Translations under genes and position numbers: made by a program
NCBI GenBank assembly: GCA_029215795.1
Contig: JARDYH010000006.1
Span: forward strand, 23,947,501-24,011,500
Reading direction: 5' to 3'
DNA: 64,000 bases
From: Anniella stebbinsi
Lineage: Eukaryota; Chordata; Lepidosauria; Squamata; Anniellidae
Shown here: positions 45,001-57,085 of the stretch, in pieces
Layout: each line of letters opens with the position of its first letter
Numbering within the stretch: the stretch's first letter is position 1
Notes under the pieces: generated by a model
Databases searched by the model: none
The model's input: only the letters and a program-made list of their open reading frames with translations
What the model was told of the DNA's origin: nothing

Positions 45001-46045
45001 CATTTATGGCCTTAAAACAAGCCGCAAGAGCGTGGAATGAAAAACTGGATCAGATGCTCACCAAGGAAAGATTTACACACAGCAGAGCCCTGTTTGTACT
45101 CACGAACCGGAGATAACAGATGGACATACATTTTAGTTTATGTGGATGATCTGATCTTACGTTACCAAGACAAGACAGACTGTTATGAAATAGTGCAACA
45201 CCTGAACCAAGAAGTGGAAGTGAAGCAGCTAAGAGACATCACATATTACCTTGGGATACAAATAGTAAGGGAAGAAAATGGAAGTTACCTTCTTGATCAA
45301 AAACAAAAAATTATAGATCTGCTTGATAGCATTGGTTTGAAAGATGCAAAAGGAGTGAGAACTCCTATGGAGATAAATTATCTTAAACAAGATGAAAACA
45401 GCCCAATCTTCCCAGACAACAAGTACAGAGAAGCAGTTGGAAAGCTTCTGTATATAAGGACCGTGACATGACACAGCTGCAGCTGTAAGAATCTTGTGTA
45501 GAAAAACCAACTTATCAACCAAAAGCGACTGGAATGCAGTGAAGAGGTTGGGGAGGTACCTAAATGGAACTGCACACTTAAAACTAAAACTGCCAACGAC
45601 TGACAATCTCAAGCTGATATGGTATGGAGATGCTGACTGGGCAGGAGATAGCATAGACAGAAAATCTACAAGTGGTCATTTATTCTTTTATGGAGGTGGA
45701 GCTGTTAGTTGGGCCAACCGAAAACAAGTAACAGTTGCCCTCCCATCTACTGAAGCGGAATTTGTGTCAGCAGCACAAGCATGTCAAGAGCTCGTGTGGA
45801 TACGTCAGCTTTTACTGGATTTTGGAATAGCTGAACCAAAACCCATACGACTCTTTGAGGACAACCAAGGTTGTATAAAACTCTTGCAAACAGAGAAAAT
45901 CAACTCTCAGACAAAACACATTGATATAAAGTATCACATGTTGAGAGATCTGCAAGATCAAGGAACTCTTGAAATGGAGTATTGTCCAACAAAAGATATG
46001 GTTGCAGACACACTTACAAAACCTCTCACCAAAGACAAGTTTTAA
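42004..46045 (+). pseudogene. copia gag-pol, disrupted
   Basis: Gag (42004-42470) has the copia N-terminal pattern (KLNGANYQMWSFKMQ) and is split by a MITE at 42487-42806. The zinc knuckle CFICGSLSHFKKDC follows at about 42938. Next come the protease motif DSGATCH (about 43126), the pre-integrase LWHRRFGHR (43518), integrase core pieces (IHSDVCVPM at 43707; TDNGGEY near 43896; TPEQNGVAEQ near 43977), RT (VEHLDIKTAFLHG at about 44881; YVDD at about 45139), and RNase H (DADWAGD at 45630; STEAEFVSAAQACQELVW). Order protease-integrase-RT-RNase H is diagnostic of copia. In-frame stops occur near 43110, 43792, 44260, 44484 and 45015, and frameshifts occur as well, so no functional polyprotein can be made. 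Confidence 0.88.
42487..42806. mobile_element. Long-hairpin MITE inside copia gag
   Basis: Nearly the whole 320 bp folds on itself. The left end GGGTGACCAGATAAAATCC is mirrored by the right end GGATTTTATCTGGTCAGCC. The inner arms (AAGGGAATTTCAGCCAGTGT; CACTGGCTGAAATTCCCTTT) pair as well. It may be flanked by TA. Gag residues continue on either side, which shows that it inserted into copia. The copy at 57.82 kb is from the same family. Confidence 0.85.
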
Positions 46046-46100
46046 AGTATAAGAGAGAAGATGAATCTCATGGACTTGTACACTCGCCGTTGAGAAGGGG

Positions 46101-47043
46101 TGTTAGATGGAATCAACATCAAGTGTGCAAGAGAATCAGATACTTAATCAGTTAGAAATATGTATTGTGTTTGCTATTTTGACTTTGTAGTATCTGTTTA
46201 ACATGAAGATTCTATGGCTGAATTCGGACAATACATTAAGCAACTGAGGGGGGGGGAGGGAAACAATTGTCAGTTGTGTTGCTTATTGTGTTGTGTGGAG
46301 GGTAACACGCCGCTCACAAACTACTGACGGTATGCTATTCCGCCCAAATAAGCAGCTGAGAGAAACAACTGGCTTGCAAGTTGTTTAGCTCAAAGCCAGT
46401 TGTTTAAAGTGTTGTGTGGAGGGGTGAGTGGGTTAATGTGTGTGGTGAGTGGGTTAAAACACAAGTCCATAGATGTAGGCGGCAAGAGCGACCAAGGCGG
46501 TGGCTGCCACTCTGCTACAACTGGTGCAACTTGCAGAGGCTGCTGGGATAGAACTGGGAGGACTGAGGGAGGAGGGAGGGTGGGGAGAGGGGCGGGGGTT
46601 GTGTCAGTCAAATGCTGGGTTGACTATTAGTCCACTCAATGCCAGCCCCAACCACCCACAGTTGTGTAGGAATATGCTGTGTGGGGAGTACCCACAAAAT
46701 AACCAACTGTGAGTTGGCTACTCAACCCACCATTGACTAATGTGTTGCCCGAATGCATCATTATGTTTGTCCCATAATGCAGTTCTCAGGTTTGCTTCCT
46801 GGTTCTAACTGCTCTCTATGTCAGTTATGTTCTCTTTGTGACAGTTATGGTTGTTAATGACAGTTGGTAAGAAGTCTTCAAGAAGACTAGATAAGATTAG
46901 TTTCTCTCTCCACAACTATTGTATATTTTACTGTTTGGAGTTATGATCTAAAAATAAACATTAATCATTTTTGTTCTCTAATATTAAATAATTGTCTTTA
47001 GCATTGTTCTTTAAGAACACACCAATTCTGACTTCCGCTAACA
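46101..47043 (+). repeat. copia 3' LTR, split by a MITE
   Basis: It begins TGTTAGATGGAATCAAC after the polypurine tract and ends CCGCTAACA. LTR sequence is present at 46101-46216 and about 46758-47043; the intervening part is a DNA transposon. Confidence 0.8.
46217..46757. mobile_element. MITE inside the copia 3' LTR
   Basis: The left end CTGAATTCGGACAATACATTA is mirrored by the right end AATGTGTTGCCCGAATGCAT. LTR sequence homologous to the 5' LTR resumes directly afterwards. Inner words (GGGAGGGAAACAATTGTCAG) resemble the elements at 58.25 kb. An 8-bp duplication is not clear. Confidence 0.75.
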
Positions 47044-47650
47044 CATTCCACAGTCAATGGCATTGAAAGCTGCTGAAGTTCCAAGAGGCTGCACTTGCCC
47101 TATCTCTGTTCCAGAACAGAGCATCCCATAGGATGAACAGGGCAGTTTCTGTTTCTAAGCCAGGCCTGAAGCCAGAGTGAAAGACACCAGAATTCCTGGA
47201 GTTGCTCAGAGACCACTTACTGGAGCACCTTACCCAGGAAGGGGAAGCTAACAACTGGCCTATGGCCATTTTTCATATTTTAGGTCCAGGTTAGATTTCT
47301 TCTGGAACAGCCTATCACCATCTTTTAAAGAGGCTAATACCATCCCCTCTCTCAAAGAGAAGTTCAATACCACCTCCTAAGCCAACCCAAACACTCCTTC
47401 CATATTTGTTGTAATAAGCAAGCATACATGTGGTCAGCCAAATATGATCAAATACCTGCCCGCACCATCAAGCATCAAGAACAGAAACAAATCCAACACA
47501 ACTGGATCAGGCAGTGTCCTGGGCACCGCTACTACTGGAATCACACTCACTGTGGAATCTCTTAGACACCCATAATTCCCTGTAATAGCAAACTCAGGGA
47601 GCTGAATTGCCATCAGTTTGAAAGCAAAGCAAGGTTACCCAAAATACACA
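47044..47650 (-). mobile_element. Antisense LINE, continuation after copia
   Basis: Sequence such as TCAATGGCATTGAAAGCTGC and TAAGCCAGGCCTGAAGCCAG is the next part of the old antisense LINE seen at 38.9-40.9 kb. The continuation supports insertion of the copia element into that LINE. It fades out by about 47650; 47650-48390 shows no recognisable feature. Confidence 0.5.
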
Positions 47651-48389
47651 AGTTTGTACATTAGTAGAAAAGCTTATTTTAAAAGAACCACAAAAACTGA
47701 CAGGAACGCATGAGCTTGCAATTTTGATGGCAGTTGTGACAGTCAAAAAGAGACACACAGACATGAGACCTCAGGCAGACACGAAGCTAGTCTATCTACT
47801 AAATCTATGATAGAGAGATGGAATGATAGGATGTGCGTTGAAGTCCTCACTCCCAAAGAACAGACAAAATTAACTTGCTCATGTCTGTGACAGCTTAAAG
47901 AATCCTGGAAAGGAAGAATGGAGTGTTGGGGTATGCCTTTCCCATATCTAGAACTCCATGGCCCATATACACTCCTACCCCCCCACTCAATATTGTTACA
48001 GGTACCACTTCCTCAAACTTGGCAATATGAATATGCTACATCATTCCAACTGTATGCTCATTAGTTATTGTACATGCTCAACTCCTGAAGAATTTAGAGA
48101 AGCTGTTTCATAGCAAGTTACTTTCAGACTGTTTTAAAAAAAACATTTTGAATACCTAAATGAGTCTGTTTCTCCACCTTAATAGCTAGTCTCTCTTCTT
48201 AAGCTCAATGTTTCCCAGGCTTTTGATTCCTCAGCCGTTTTTTCCCCCTAGATTAAAACCAGGTCATACTTCAAAAATAAATTCAACCTCTTGATCAGCT
48301 TTCAGATATCCTCCTTGAGTGAACAAGATATTTGTTAACATTGCCTCCTGCCATCCAATTCTTCACTTTCAGTGAGAGCCACTGATGTA

Positions 48390-50095
48390 AATTTTTCACT
48401 GCTATGCTTTTTCCATGGAAAATGGAACATTGGTAACTCACCAAGAAGATTCTTCTGAGTTGGTGTGCGGAAGGCATCCCACAATGGGTTATCTCCCCCT
48501 ATTGCCCAGGAAAAAGCAGGGACCACATGACTAAAATTGGCTCCTCCTTGCCAGTTCCATCCATGACTATAGCTCAGAAAAATACAGTCAATCTCCTGCT
48601 TGGAGTAAAGGTTAGATACAAAGAGGAACTGACCAGTGGACGCAGAGACAGATATCCATGCTGATGAGGTAAGAGGCTCAGTAAATGTTGTAGGATGTGG
48701 TTGGGATGCCTTCCACACAACAACCCAGAAGGAACCTGCTCAGTAAGTACCAATGTTCCGTTCTCCAGGTTGGTGTGAGGAAGGCATTCCACAATGTGAT
48801 ATACTAAAGCTAACTTCCAGTTAGGGTGGGAATGTAATTTAGAGCCAACTAATCTATTATGGTGAAAGTACCTGCTGGAGAATTCTCCTTCCAAAGGCAT
48901 GTGTGGAAGGCGTGTGTGTCGCTTTTATGTTTGGTGAAAGAATTTGGATTTGCCCAGGTCACAGCCTTGCAGATTTCTGCTAAGAGCACATTGATGCTTC
49001 AGGCTGCTGAAGTGGTTGCTGACCCAGTTAAGTGTGCTGTAACCCTTAAAGATTTAGGTAGGTGTGAGGCCTCGTATGCTGTGAAAATGCATGTTTTTAA
49101 CCACCTAGCCAAGGTGGATCTAGATACTTACTTACCCATGGCTGTAAGATGGAAGGATATAAACAGAGAATTTGATTGTCTGAAAGACTGTGTGCATTTT
49201 ATATAGATTTTTACTGCTCTGCGTACGTCCAGTGTGTGCCAGTCCTTCTCCCAGGGGTGAGAAGGATTAGGGCAGAAAGAAGGTAGGATCAGGAGTTAAC
49301 TTTCATTAGGCTCCATCCTGAGAATGACTGCATCCCTCTGAAAACAGATGAATTCTTTGTAACAGAAGGCTGAGAGTTCAGATATTCTTTGTGTAAATGT
49401 AATGACCAAAAAGAGGACCTTTTGTGACATGGTCCTTGGTGGTATTGTTTTAAGTGGCTCAAATGAGTGTTCGAATAGTGCTGAGAGAATGCCCTATAAT
49501 TTCCATGCGGGAAATCTTTGGACCATAGGAGGGCTTGTGATGCTCCATGGAGTAATCTTTTTAAGTGAGGATGAGTGCTTAGTGGCAATCGTCCTGGTTT
49601 GGAGAGGACCTATGAAATAGCTGATGTTTGTCTACGTAACATGTCTGGCGTAAGACCCATGTCGAACCCTTCTTGTAGAAAGGCTAGTTCTTTTATGCCT
49701 GCTATTTGTATGTTGACTTTCCTTCTCCATCTGTAAAACACTTTCCACGTTGTTTTGTATATATTCACGTTGTGCACTCCCTAGATGATCCTGTTAAGGA
49801 GTTTATGACAGATTCTGGGTACCCTGTGTTGGTGTAGATTGTCCTTTTAGTAGCCAAGCAGATAGTTGAAGCCATTGTGAGTCTGGGTGGAGAACTGGAT
49901 CCTGAGACAGGAGATCTGACTTTGGTGGCAGAAACCATGGTCTTTGCTGAGCTAGGGCTAGGATTTCTGAGAACCATGTTCTGTGGGGCCAGAAAGGAGC
50001 TATTAGGACTACTGTTGCTCCTTCATCTTTGGCAGCACTCTGGCTAGAAGTGGAAATGGAGGGAAGCATAGAGTTTCCCTTTTGGTCAATTGATA
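48390..50095. repeat. Unclassified retroelement-like repeat
   Basis: The segment has an internal echo (GGTGTGCGGAAGGCATCCCACAATG near 48461, GGTGTGAGGAAGGCATTCCACAATG near 48774, and a looser form near 48900). Short frames occur on both strands but none carries a recognised domain. It looks like a transposon-derived region and not a gene; the class cannot be given. 50100-50810 shows nothing recognisable. Confidence 0.4.
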
Positions 50096-50811
50096 TTCAG
50101 TGCATCAGTTCAGTTCCTTAACAGTGGAACCTTGAAAGGTACCTTTGGGCTATTGGAAAAATTGCTGATATAACTACACAATCTAAAACATGACATTCTG
50201 ATCAATTATGCAGGTTGAGTCAGGGAAGTCTGGTGGCTTTTTGCCAACTCTTGTGGGATAGCATTACTGGCCATGTACTGAAACGGGGATCTATGCTGCA
50301 CGGGAGTGCCCTGTTCCAACTAACATCAAGTAATGGGTGTATGAAAATAATAGCCACTTTCAAACTACATTTAAGCCTTACAGCATAGAGTGAGTCCTCC
50401 TCCTAGAGTCTAGACCTAAACAAACCACTGTTAATAACTCTTGATTATAGATTGTGTAATGGTGAATATTGATCTGCTAACTGTACATTTGGCCAAATAC
50501 ATTTGAGATACGTAGTTTACGTCTATTGAATGTAGATTATTGATTATTTACTTCTATTAAAAGACAGCTTAACTGAAGCAGTAAAAAAAACATTTATAGC
50601 AACAGGAAAATAGGTTGACATCTCCAGAGTAGCCTGAGTTTTACCTTGACCTTGCTGTCAGATAGCACAGGATAGAGATAAACTAAGCAATACTACTGCC
50701 ATGGTTGGAGGCATTAAAGTTATCACCTCTGATCTTACCTCAAGGTAGCATCTTGAGCTACAGATATTGTAGATATGTTAACTTAACATTTGATTAAATG
50801 TAGACAATATT

Positions 50812-50945
50812 AAAAACAAAGTCTTGTCGCACCTTAAAGACTATCAAATTCATCTGACAAAATGGGCTATATATAGTCTATGAAAACTTATGCCAGAATA
50901 AATGTTAGTCTTTAAGGTGTCACAAGACTCTGTTGCTTTTGCTGT
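50812..50945. repeat. Inverted Penelope-like tail pair
   Basis: AAAGTCTTGTCGCACCTTAA at the left is mirrored by TTAAGGTGTCACAAGACTC at the right. The centre (CTATATATAGTCTATGAAAA, CCAGAATAAATG) matches the tail of the Penelope-like element at 23.74-23.81 kb. The sequence between here and the probable DND1 3' end (about 51300) is unremarkable. Confidence 0.6.
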
Positions 50946-51299
50946 AACAGAATAACACATTTACCCCCTTGAAATTGAGATAATGTTAAGCTAAACTGAA
51001 AGAGCCTCATCTTGCTGTGGCTTCATATTAGTACCCTGGTTGCACGTAGGAAATATCCACCAAATATTTATGATTCATACAAAAAGTCAGGTGTTCCACT
51101 ATTCATTCTAATGAGATGCAGGTGAGGCAAATGTAGGTTGCATACAGGACAGCAACTGCGCAGAGGCAAGCAACATGCACAATACCATGTCCAAGCACAG
51201 AAAGTTCCACAATGAGGCCTGTACTACAGATTACTAGTAATGAGGCAGTCTAAACATTGCAAATCAGATTCTTAATACTTCAGAAATGGACACTGCACA

Positions 51300-52178
51300 C
51301 TTAGTTCTTTCAAAAATGCTTTAATATTAAAATAAGTGCCTGTATTTCCAGTGTTGCATATTCATTCACTATTTTTGATGCACTTTAAAATGTGAAAGGT
51401 TTTGAGGGATCCAGCATATCTTTTTCCTGTCATCATTCATTGGGAATAGGTTTCCTGTGTTAAAAAGCCACCTGGTTGACACAGAAGCTGTGTTGTGTTT
51501 GAGAGGCATTTGAAATTTTTCAGAGCAATTTACCTTGTATAGTTCAAACCCACCTGAAGAAACTTCTAACACAGGAAGGAACTTTTAAAACAAGAAGGCA
51601 TAATCAGTACAGATGTTCCTCCTCCTGAAGAGAAACAGGCCTCTTTGTAGAGGGACCCATCAAGAACTTGTTATGTTCCTCTCTAGGAATCTCTCCCAAA
51701 GGATCTAGCTACAAGGCAAATTGAAACCATCACAAACAAATGAAAACACATTGAAACACTGTTAATACAAAAGAGAATAATATTTTAACATAAAGGCAAG
51801 GAAAAGAAACAAAGCAGCTGTTACTCTTGAAACTGAAAGATGCTTTAGAAAGGGAATCCAGCAATGAACCCAAGACAGACCCCACTTATATTGTCTTCTG
51901 ACAAAGTAGCATGCATCTTTCCTTTCTCAGAAGCACAGAGGCTGCTCACAGAATGAACCCAATAAATAACTTAGTACAGAAATTCTAATCTGCATACTCA
52001 ATATTAAAATATAACCAGAACAGAGAACACATCAAAAAAGCAATGCTTCCCAACAAGACAGAAAAGCCAAGCACCCACCCTCCTCATGGATTTGCCCAGT
52101 GAAGCCAGCTTAAAAGAGCAAGAGTAAGACACACGGGCCTCTCCTAGAATCAAGGATGGTTTCTCTGCAACACGCCTC
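51300..52178 (-). terminator. DND1: Probable DND1 3' UTR and poly(A) signal
   Basis: This region is repeat-free and T-rich on the minus strand. It follows the acceptor at 52196-52197 and contains ATTAAA at 51325-51320 (minus strand). This fits a 3' UTR of about 0.9 kb if the fifth exon is real. Confidence 0.45.
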
Positions 52179-55100
52179 TTACGCTACCGGGCATCCTGTT
52201 GGAAAAAGAAAAAGTTTAAGCTTCAGATTTTTCCACCATTCCCAAGCATTCTGAATCTGCATCAGGGTGGTTTTTTCAAGCACTTGTTTTTTCAGAGAAG
52301 GATAGTCTTTGGTTCTGAGGAACAATTGGTACATTGTATCTCACATTGGTGTGAATATGAAAATGAATGGAAGAACTGAGCAGCAAGTAGTTCAATTATT
52401 TTCACTTGGGGAGTCATCAGCAACTCACTTCCAACATGGCAGCAAACTTTTAGACAACGTAAAAAAAACCCACCATGGCAATTATTGACTCCCTATGAAT
52501 TTGCAAAATGGAGGGAAGGAGGAGAGTGTGCGTGTATTGACCTCGGGTGCTATGGCTGATGTGGCCTACAAGGCAGTGTGTGGTACGGCAGAAGCTCCCA
52601 GATCACACCAAGGTTAAGACAGAGACCATTACCCAAGCCTATTCAGTATCCAAAAGGTAACTGGTTGCAACTTGGCAGAACAGACCATAGTTCTACCAAA
52701 GACATGAATAATTTACCCTTTACCTTCAGGTAATGCAACAGAAGATGCACAGGATCCATTTTTACAGCAATATCATTCTCATGAGCAGCCGCTACATCTT
52801 TATTTCTGTGAACTCCATGCTATCCTTTAAAATGATTTTCTATTATCCCTGGAGCTTTTAAGTTTCAATAGTAGAGTAGGGAGAGTCTTAGAAATCTGCC
52901 GTTATCAGGCTTGGTAAAATCTCAACTATTTCTGCATGACTCACCTATATTTATAAAATAGCAAACTGTGTGAGGTACATCTCTCTCATACCTCAATCTT
53001 GCATGGATTAACTACAAGATCAGTATAAAAGGTTAGAAGCTGCATTTACATTTTTATTTCTGCTCTTGAGCCCTTGAAAGTAAGAGAAATTTTCAGCAGA
53101 CACAGTGCTTATGTGCTCCATCCCTTAAAATTCAGACATAGTTTCTGCAATGTGCTTAGCTGAAAAACGCATGATCACCTGAAATTTTCATCATTACCTC
53201 ACAAGCTTGTGAGAATAAACTTGGGCAGAGGGGAATGTGCAGTGTAGGGGGAAGGCCCTGAGCTACATGGAGGGATGCAATAAAAATGTAGCACTGAATA
53301 ACCACCCACAGTGGAGAACAGATTATCACCATCAACTATATTATAACTGACACTTTGGGCTAGTTTTCATGATCAAACAGCTTAAGCCATGGTGGGTATG
53401 TGTGGACAGGCACTTTAACCATTCAAGCCATAACTGTGGCTTGTCGTGTTGTATGAACCCAGTTTTATGGTTATGTGGTTACACAACCCAGCCACACCAA
53501 GTTTGGACATTACCAGCTATGGTCATGGCTTGAATATTCAAAAGCCACCCAGCCAGTACCACAACCCACTTATAGAAGCTACTGTGATCATGACAACCAG
53601 GTCTATATGTAAGAATATCTGTACTGTGTTGTTGGGTATTGTAGGCTTATAGGTAGACTAATGCCACCCCAGTAATTGCATTAAAAAGCTATAATAGTGT
53701 TCTGTTTCAAAGACCAAACTCAAAAATTTGCACAATCACAATAAGCCACAGTGGCTTATTTGAGGCGCAGACCATGCCAGGCATAACTTACTGTGCTGTC
53801 CAAACCCAGGTGGCACAAATTGTTGGGAGGGTCAAATAACCCCATAACAAGCCATGCTGCTCGGGGTTGGATAACCTGATAAGCTACGACTGGGTACTGA
53901 TTATACAGACCATGCCAGTCACATGCCATGACTTGCAACAAGCCTTGTTTGTCCATGGAAACTGTTTCACTTCCGCCGTTAACTTATCCATTCCATGATC
54001 TACAAGTCTACATATGATAGCTGTGATTCCAGAAAATGTTTCAACTTTGAAGATCCAACAAACCACTGAGAAAAGCAAGGCACCTTCTAAAGAGCCCCCA
54101 GTTTTGATATTTTCTAGTTTCCCGTGACATTTTGTCACGACATAGCAGAGAACTGCACCGTCTTGCTCAGCATCCAACTGAAGTAAAGTCATTCTTAGTG
54201 GTTCTTTATTCCACCTTTGCAATCTGAAACACTGGGCTGGCTTTGGACTACGCAGAATAAGTTGTGCATGGACACTTACCCAGAATTTTGAGTAGCTGCA
54301 ATGCCACTGCATTCTTGGCCTTTTCATGGTCTTCCAAGCCAAAGCAATCTGGCTTGACCCAGATGAACCCACTGAAGGGAGTTGGATATTTGGGTATCAC
54401 CACCTGATACCAGAACTGCAACCAGCCTTCTAGGTTCATTTGAACACACTTTGTGAGGAATACAGGGGTCCCCAACTGCCGCTCCTCACACTGAATGTTC
54501 AGGTAGTCCAACACGCTTCTCACTCGTGGTAGCGTGTGGCAATCCACAGGCCCAGAAAGCACTTGGCTAGAGGTATCTCTGTTAGTGAAACTGGATGGCA
54601 GGATTTCTGGGACAGTTTGGAGTTCCTGTTTTATATTGGGTTTCAGCCAATCCACTTCAATTTGGTCTCCACAAACTGACAAGCTACCTGCAAAAGAGGA
54701 GAAACCAGCTTCCATTTGTCTTCAAATATGGGCTTATCTGCCAACATCTCAATTATAGATTACAGCAACCAAATCACACAACTATTTCAACTGAGTTTAA
54801 CTCTCTTCCACTGACGCTGTTGGGGCACCTTCAGTTTCACAGTCTGATGTAGACTGCAGGAGTAAGTTGCCATAGTGGTTAATGACTACTACTACTACTA
54901 CTAATGACACTGAATTTTGCATGAACTGATAACTAAACGACACATTTCTAGGCTGTGAGTGCAAAGGCCAACCCCTTAGCACAATAAAAGGTGATGTAAT
55001 GGTTAGATGTTGGACTGGGAGTCGGGAGATCTGGGTTCTAGACTCCACTCAGCCACGGAAGCTCAATGGGTGACTGCGGGTGAGTCACAGACTCTCAGCC

Positions 55101-57050
55101 CAATCTATCTCACAGTGTTGTTGTGACGATCAAATGGAGAGGAGGAGGATTATGTACACTACCGTGGGTTCCTTGAAGGAAAAAAGGCAGGATATAAATG
55201 CAATAAATAAATTAAAAAAATCTAATCCTCCAACCTCTTCTATTATCATCAATGGTGTAAGAGGAGACAAACCTTCTACGAGTGATTTCTTGGCTTTCGC
55301 AGCAGCCTGATGAGAGACATATTTCACCTCTGCAAGCTGCCTATGCTTCCTGAAAGGGCTGGGATGCAAGGAGACACTCAGGACTCCTGTGGTAAGTTCC
55401 TGCAGCATTGGCATAAGTTGGTGCTCTTTCACTGAGGATGCCAGACCATCAATGCACAGCTCACACTTGTCAGTACTTCTACAGACTAAAATGTGGTAGC
55501 CAGCCTGGACTTCAAAGTTGTTCAGCGCAGCAATAGCCTCCTGGGCACTGCGCCGGTTCATATATTTAGCATAGGCAAAGCCCCGGTTAAGTCCACTGAA
55601 CGTCATCATGAGTCGAAATTCATAGAGCTTTCCCACACGCTGGAACAGAGGAATTAGCTTATCCTCATAGATATCCTGCGGGATTTTCCCTATGAAAACT
55701 TCCGAACCAGATTGTGGGACACTGCCAGCCCAGCCTGCGGAAAGAACAAGCATGAATACAGGGTCACCAATGGGCTGTTGCCACCACATTCAGAGACAGG
55801 ATACCCTGCCAAAAACTGTCCCTTTATGCCAGTTTCATCCACCCCCTACAAGACCCTACTACATAGGGCAAGACTGTACATACATAGCTGATCTTGACTA
55901 CAAGTTCATATAACACTTCCATGAATTTGGACATTGAGAGGGAAATCTAAACACCCTTCCCTTACTCTGGGGCCAATTCATCCTGCAAGGAAAGAGATCC
56001 ACAGCAAACAGAGATTCACTAGCGATGATGGAAAGTTATCTCACAGGAAAGGATGCAACCTCCTAACCTGCTCATGGTATCGCCAGCAGCCAAATGACAC
56101 ATCTATGTTTGTAATACTGAATTAGAGCACAAGATGACAGTTTCCCACATACCTGGTGGAGGACCACCATACTTTCTCTGGCCGTTGATCTGCACTAACC
56201 GAATTCCTGTCTCTTTTACCCAAGCCAGAAGAGCAGCTTTGTTTGCCTGGTTAACTTCTTCGCTCCATATCCGAGAAGGCACCTACACACAAACACAGCA
56301 TGGCTCAAGCTGGGTCCACCACCCAGCAGCTCCAGGGATGGCACTGCAGTGCATGAGAAACAAAATCCTCGCTAAGGGGCAATGTTCTCTAGCGAGTGGC
56401 TCCTATGCATCATTTTAATTGGGAGCCTTTACCTGGATTTCAGCACCTGAAGCTGAGGAAGTGGTCTGTCTAGAGCCACTTTGGACTCCCCGATTCACTG
56501 ATAGGTAAAGACAGCGTCTCTGTACTACAGCACAAGCAAACAATTGGCTAGTGCAGGCTGCTTAGATGACCCAGTGGCTCTCAGAAGCGGAAGGCCCCGC
56601 CCAAAACACACACGCATCCCCCCAGAAGCGGAATGTTCTGGAGGGCAAATGCTGATGGCCAGAACAGACGTGCCAAGCTCGTCAGGAACTGATCCCGAGT
56701 AGATATGTCATTATTTAAGTAATATCGCCAAATAAGAACATAGCCAACCTTTAAAGCACTCAACTGTTATTTCAGCGACAACATCAGACGTATATTGAAC
56801 AAGGGGGAGGGAGGAAGAAAAAGTTGAGATGGAGGCATTAGCTGTTTCCTTCGTTAGCTACTCAGTGCATTAACGACGGAGAACGAGATTTCACTCCCAC
56901 CTCCAGCAATACCGGCCCCATCGCGATTTTTTCTACCACCCCTTAGGAATAATATAATTAATGCTCTCCTCTCCCCCACCCCACAATAGCCGCGCTACAC
57001 AACACGCCAGCCCCACGCGCGGGAAAAGCCAGGCGGCGGCGGCGGCGGCA

Positions 57051-57085
<35 letters not shown>

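Larger units (their letters stand above)
41601..47043 (+). mobile_element. Ty1/copia retrotransposon, near complete, inactive
   Basis: Two related LTRs bound it: 41601-41943 and 46101-47043, the latter enlarged by an inserted MITE. Both contain AACATCAAGTGTGCAAGAGA and end ACTTC(T/C)GCTAACA. A polypurine tract (GAGAAGGGG, 46092-46100) touches the 3' LTR. The 5' LTR is followed by TGGGGGCTC at 41947, a 9-nt match to a proline-tRNA-type primer site (weak). The interior encodes gag, protease, integrase, RT and RNase H in copia order. It is interrupted by stops, frameshifts and a MITE in gag. The LTRs differ by substitutions and a roughly 50-bp indel, so the copy is not young. Confidence 0.9.

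Noticed and set aside
53884..54372. A 162-codon minus-strand frame overlapping the DND1 end
   Set aside because: It is in a different frame from the conserved DND1 residues and shows no conserved motif.
55033..55045. tRNA-like B box that could indicate a tRNA gene
   Set aside because: It belongs to a tRNA-derived SINE with a SINE body and an A-rich end. No cloverleaf acceptor stem is present.
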